A stretch of 7,294 bases of DNA from Bacteroidota bacterium (lineage in GTDB: Bacteria; Bacteroidota; Bacteroidia; Chitinophagales; Chitinophagaceae). Below the pieces are notes generated by a model. The model was not told the DNA's origin, searched no databases, and saw nothing but the letters and a program-made list of their open reading frames with translations. The position numbers and the translations under genes were made by a program. Where the stretch lies: the NCBI GenBank assembly GCA_030831005.1, contig JAURLW010000097.1, positions 1 to 7,294 of the forward strand, written 5' to 3'. This document shows, in pieces, positions 6,839 through 7,294 of the stretch. Position 1 is the stretch's first letter, and each line of letters begins with the position of its first letter.

Positions 6839-7294
6839 TTAATTATTAGGCGTATTGGCTTGCATACCGGTAACCACCAAATGACTGGTAGCGGTTGCTA
6901 ATAAGGTGCCGTTTTCATGATGTACTTCACTTTTTACATAAATCATCTTTTTGCCATGTCTTACTACCTCTGCCGAAACCAGCATACGCTCTCCTACCTT
7001 TATGGCATATAAAAAATCGACCTGCAAATTTACAGAAGTATAAAAAGTAGGTGCCTCAAGACTTACCACAGCCCAACCAATGGCTTCATCTATGGCTAAT
7101 GCCATCATACCACCATGTATCATACCAAAAGGATTAGCCATTTCTGGTCGAATAGGCAAAGAAATCGTAGAAGTTCCCTTTTCTATTTTTTCTAGTGTAA
7201 ACTGCAACCAATTACCTGCCGCAGAGCGCGATTCAGTAACTACTTTATGTAAAAAAGTTGCTTTCAAATAGTCTAATAAATGACCAGGCTGATA
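6839..7294 (-). CDS. PaaI-like hotdog-fold acyl-CoA thioesterase, N-terminus beyond window
   Basis: The protein shows the single hotdog domain of PaaI/YbgC-like thioesterases: NPFGMIHGG followed by MMALAIDEAIGWAV. Counting from the TTG at 7267-7265, these include Asn46, His51-Gly52-Gly53 and the Asp60-Glu61 pair expected to form the active site on the central helix. The following strands (TSVNLQVDFLYAIKVGE, VSAEVVRHGKKMIYVKSEV, ATATSHLVV) complete the fold. Family members hydrolyse acyl- or aryl-CoA thioesters in the cytoplasm as homotetramers; the substrate here is unknown. The reading frame has no ATG inside the window and remains open upstream of the TTG through YQPGHLLDYL to the right edge. 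That stretch resembles the N-terminal helix of homologues, so the real start lies outside the window and the TTG is probably internal. The stop at 6841-6839 is followed 31 nt later by the glycosyltransferase gene. Confidence 0.9.
   Translation of the reverse strand, partial: YQPGHLLDYLKATFLHKVVTESRSAAGNWLQFTLEKIEKGTSTISLPIRPEMANPFGMIHGGMMALAIDEAIGWAVVSLEAPTFYTSVNLQVDFLYAIKVGERMLVSAEVVRHGKKMIYVKSEVHHENGTLLATATSHLVVTGMQANTPNN

Noticed and set aside
7080..7271. Plus-strand open frame of 63 codons opposite the thioesterase gene
   Set aside because: It is antisense to the HGG active-site region and is a by-product of the real frame.

Overview
The window looks like an ordinary chromosomal stretch of an AT-rich member of Bacteroidota, perhaps a Chitinophagales- or Sphingobacteriales-like organism (the order is a guess). 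The evidence is AT-rich genes without clear Shine-Dalgarno sequences, a promoter matching the Bacteroidota type (TTG, 20 bp, TAnnTTTG), a secreted M1 metallopeptidase of the style common in this phylum, and a membrane pyrophosphatase whose key residues resemble the Flavobacterium johnsoniae type.

There are six protein-coding genes. Positions 1-3472 hold a compact leftward cluster: a divergent ECF-like sigma factor (2882-3472), a zinc-finger anti-sigma factor with one membrane segment (2500-2895, overlapping the sigma gene by 14 nt), and 16 nt further on a secreted M1-family zinc metallopeptidase (1-2483). The peptidase is cut by the left edge of the window, and its last visible part looks like an outer-membrane beta-barrel. 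The spacing suggests one transcript, in which an envelope-responsive sigma/anti-sigma pair would be co-expressed with an exported peptidase.

Positions 3473-3651 are a divergent intergenic region with a good rightward promoter, a weaker leftward promoter candidate, and a perfect 8-2-8 bp palindrome lying between the two boxes of the leftward candidate. To the right is hppA (3652-5976), a K+-dependent-type proton-pumping pyrophosphatase of 774 residues. It has an unusual cysteine-containing, Thr/Ala-rich C-terminal tail. A strong bidirectional terminator (5997-6027) separates it from the convergent leftward pair.

That pair is a PaaI-like hotdog thioesterase (6839 to the right edge, 5' end outside the window) followed by a DPM1-like family 2 glycosyltransferase (6064-6807), 31 nt apart and possibly co-transcribed. 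No RNA genes, mobile elements, CRISPR arrays or long repeats were seen. After gene assignment no gene-free stretch exceeds 180 nt. I see no clearly new system. The most interesting points are the sigma/anti-sigma/M1-barrel cluster, the palindrome in its promoter region, and the relocated glutamate and cysteine tail of the pyrophosphatase.
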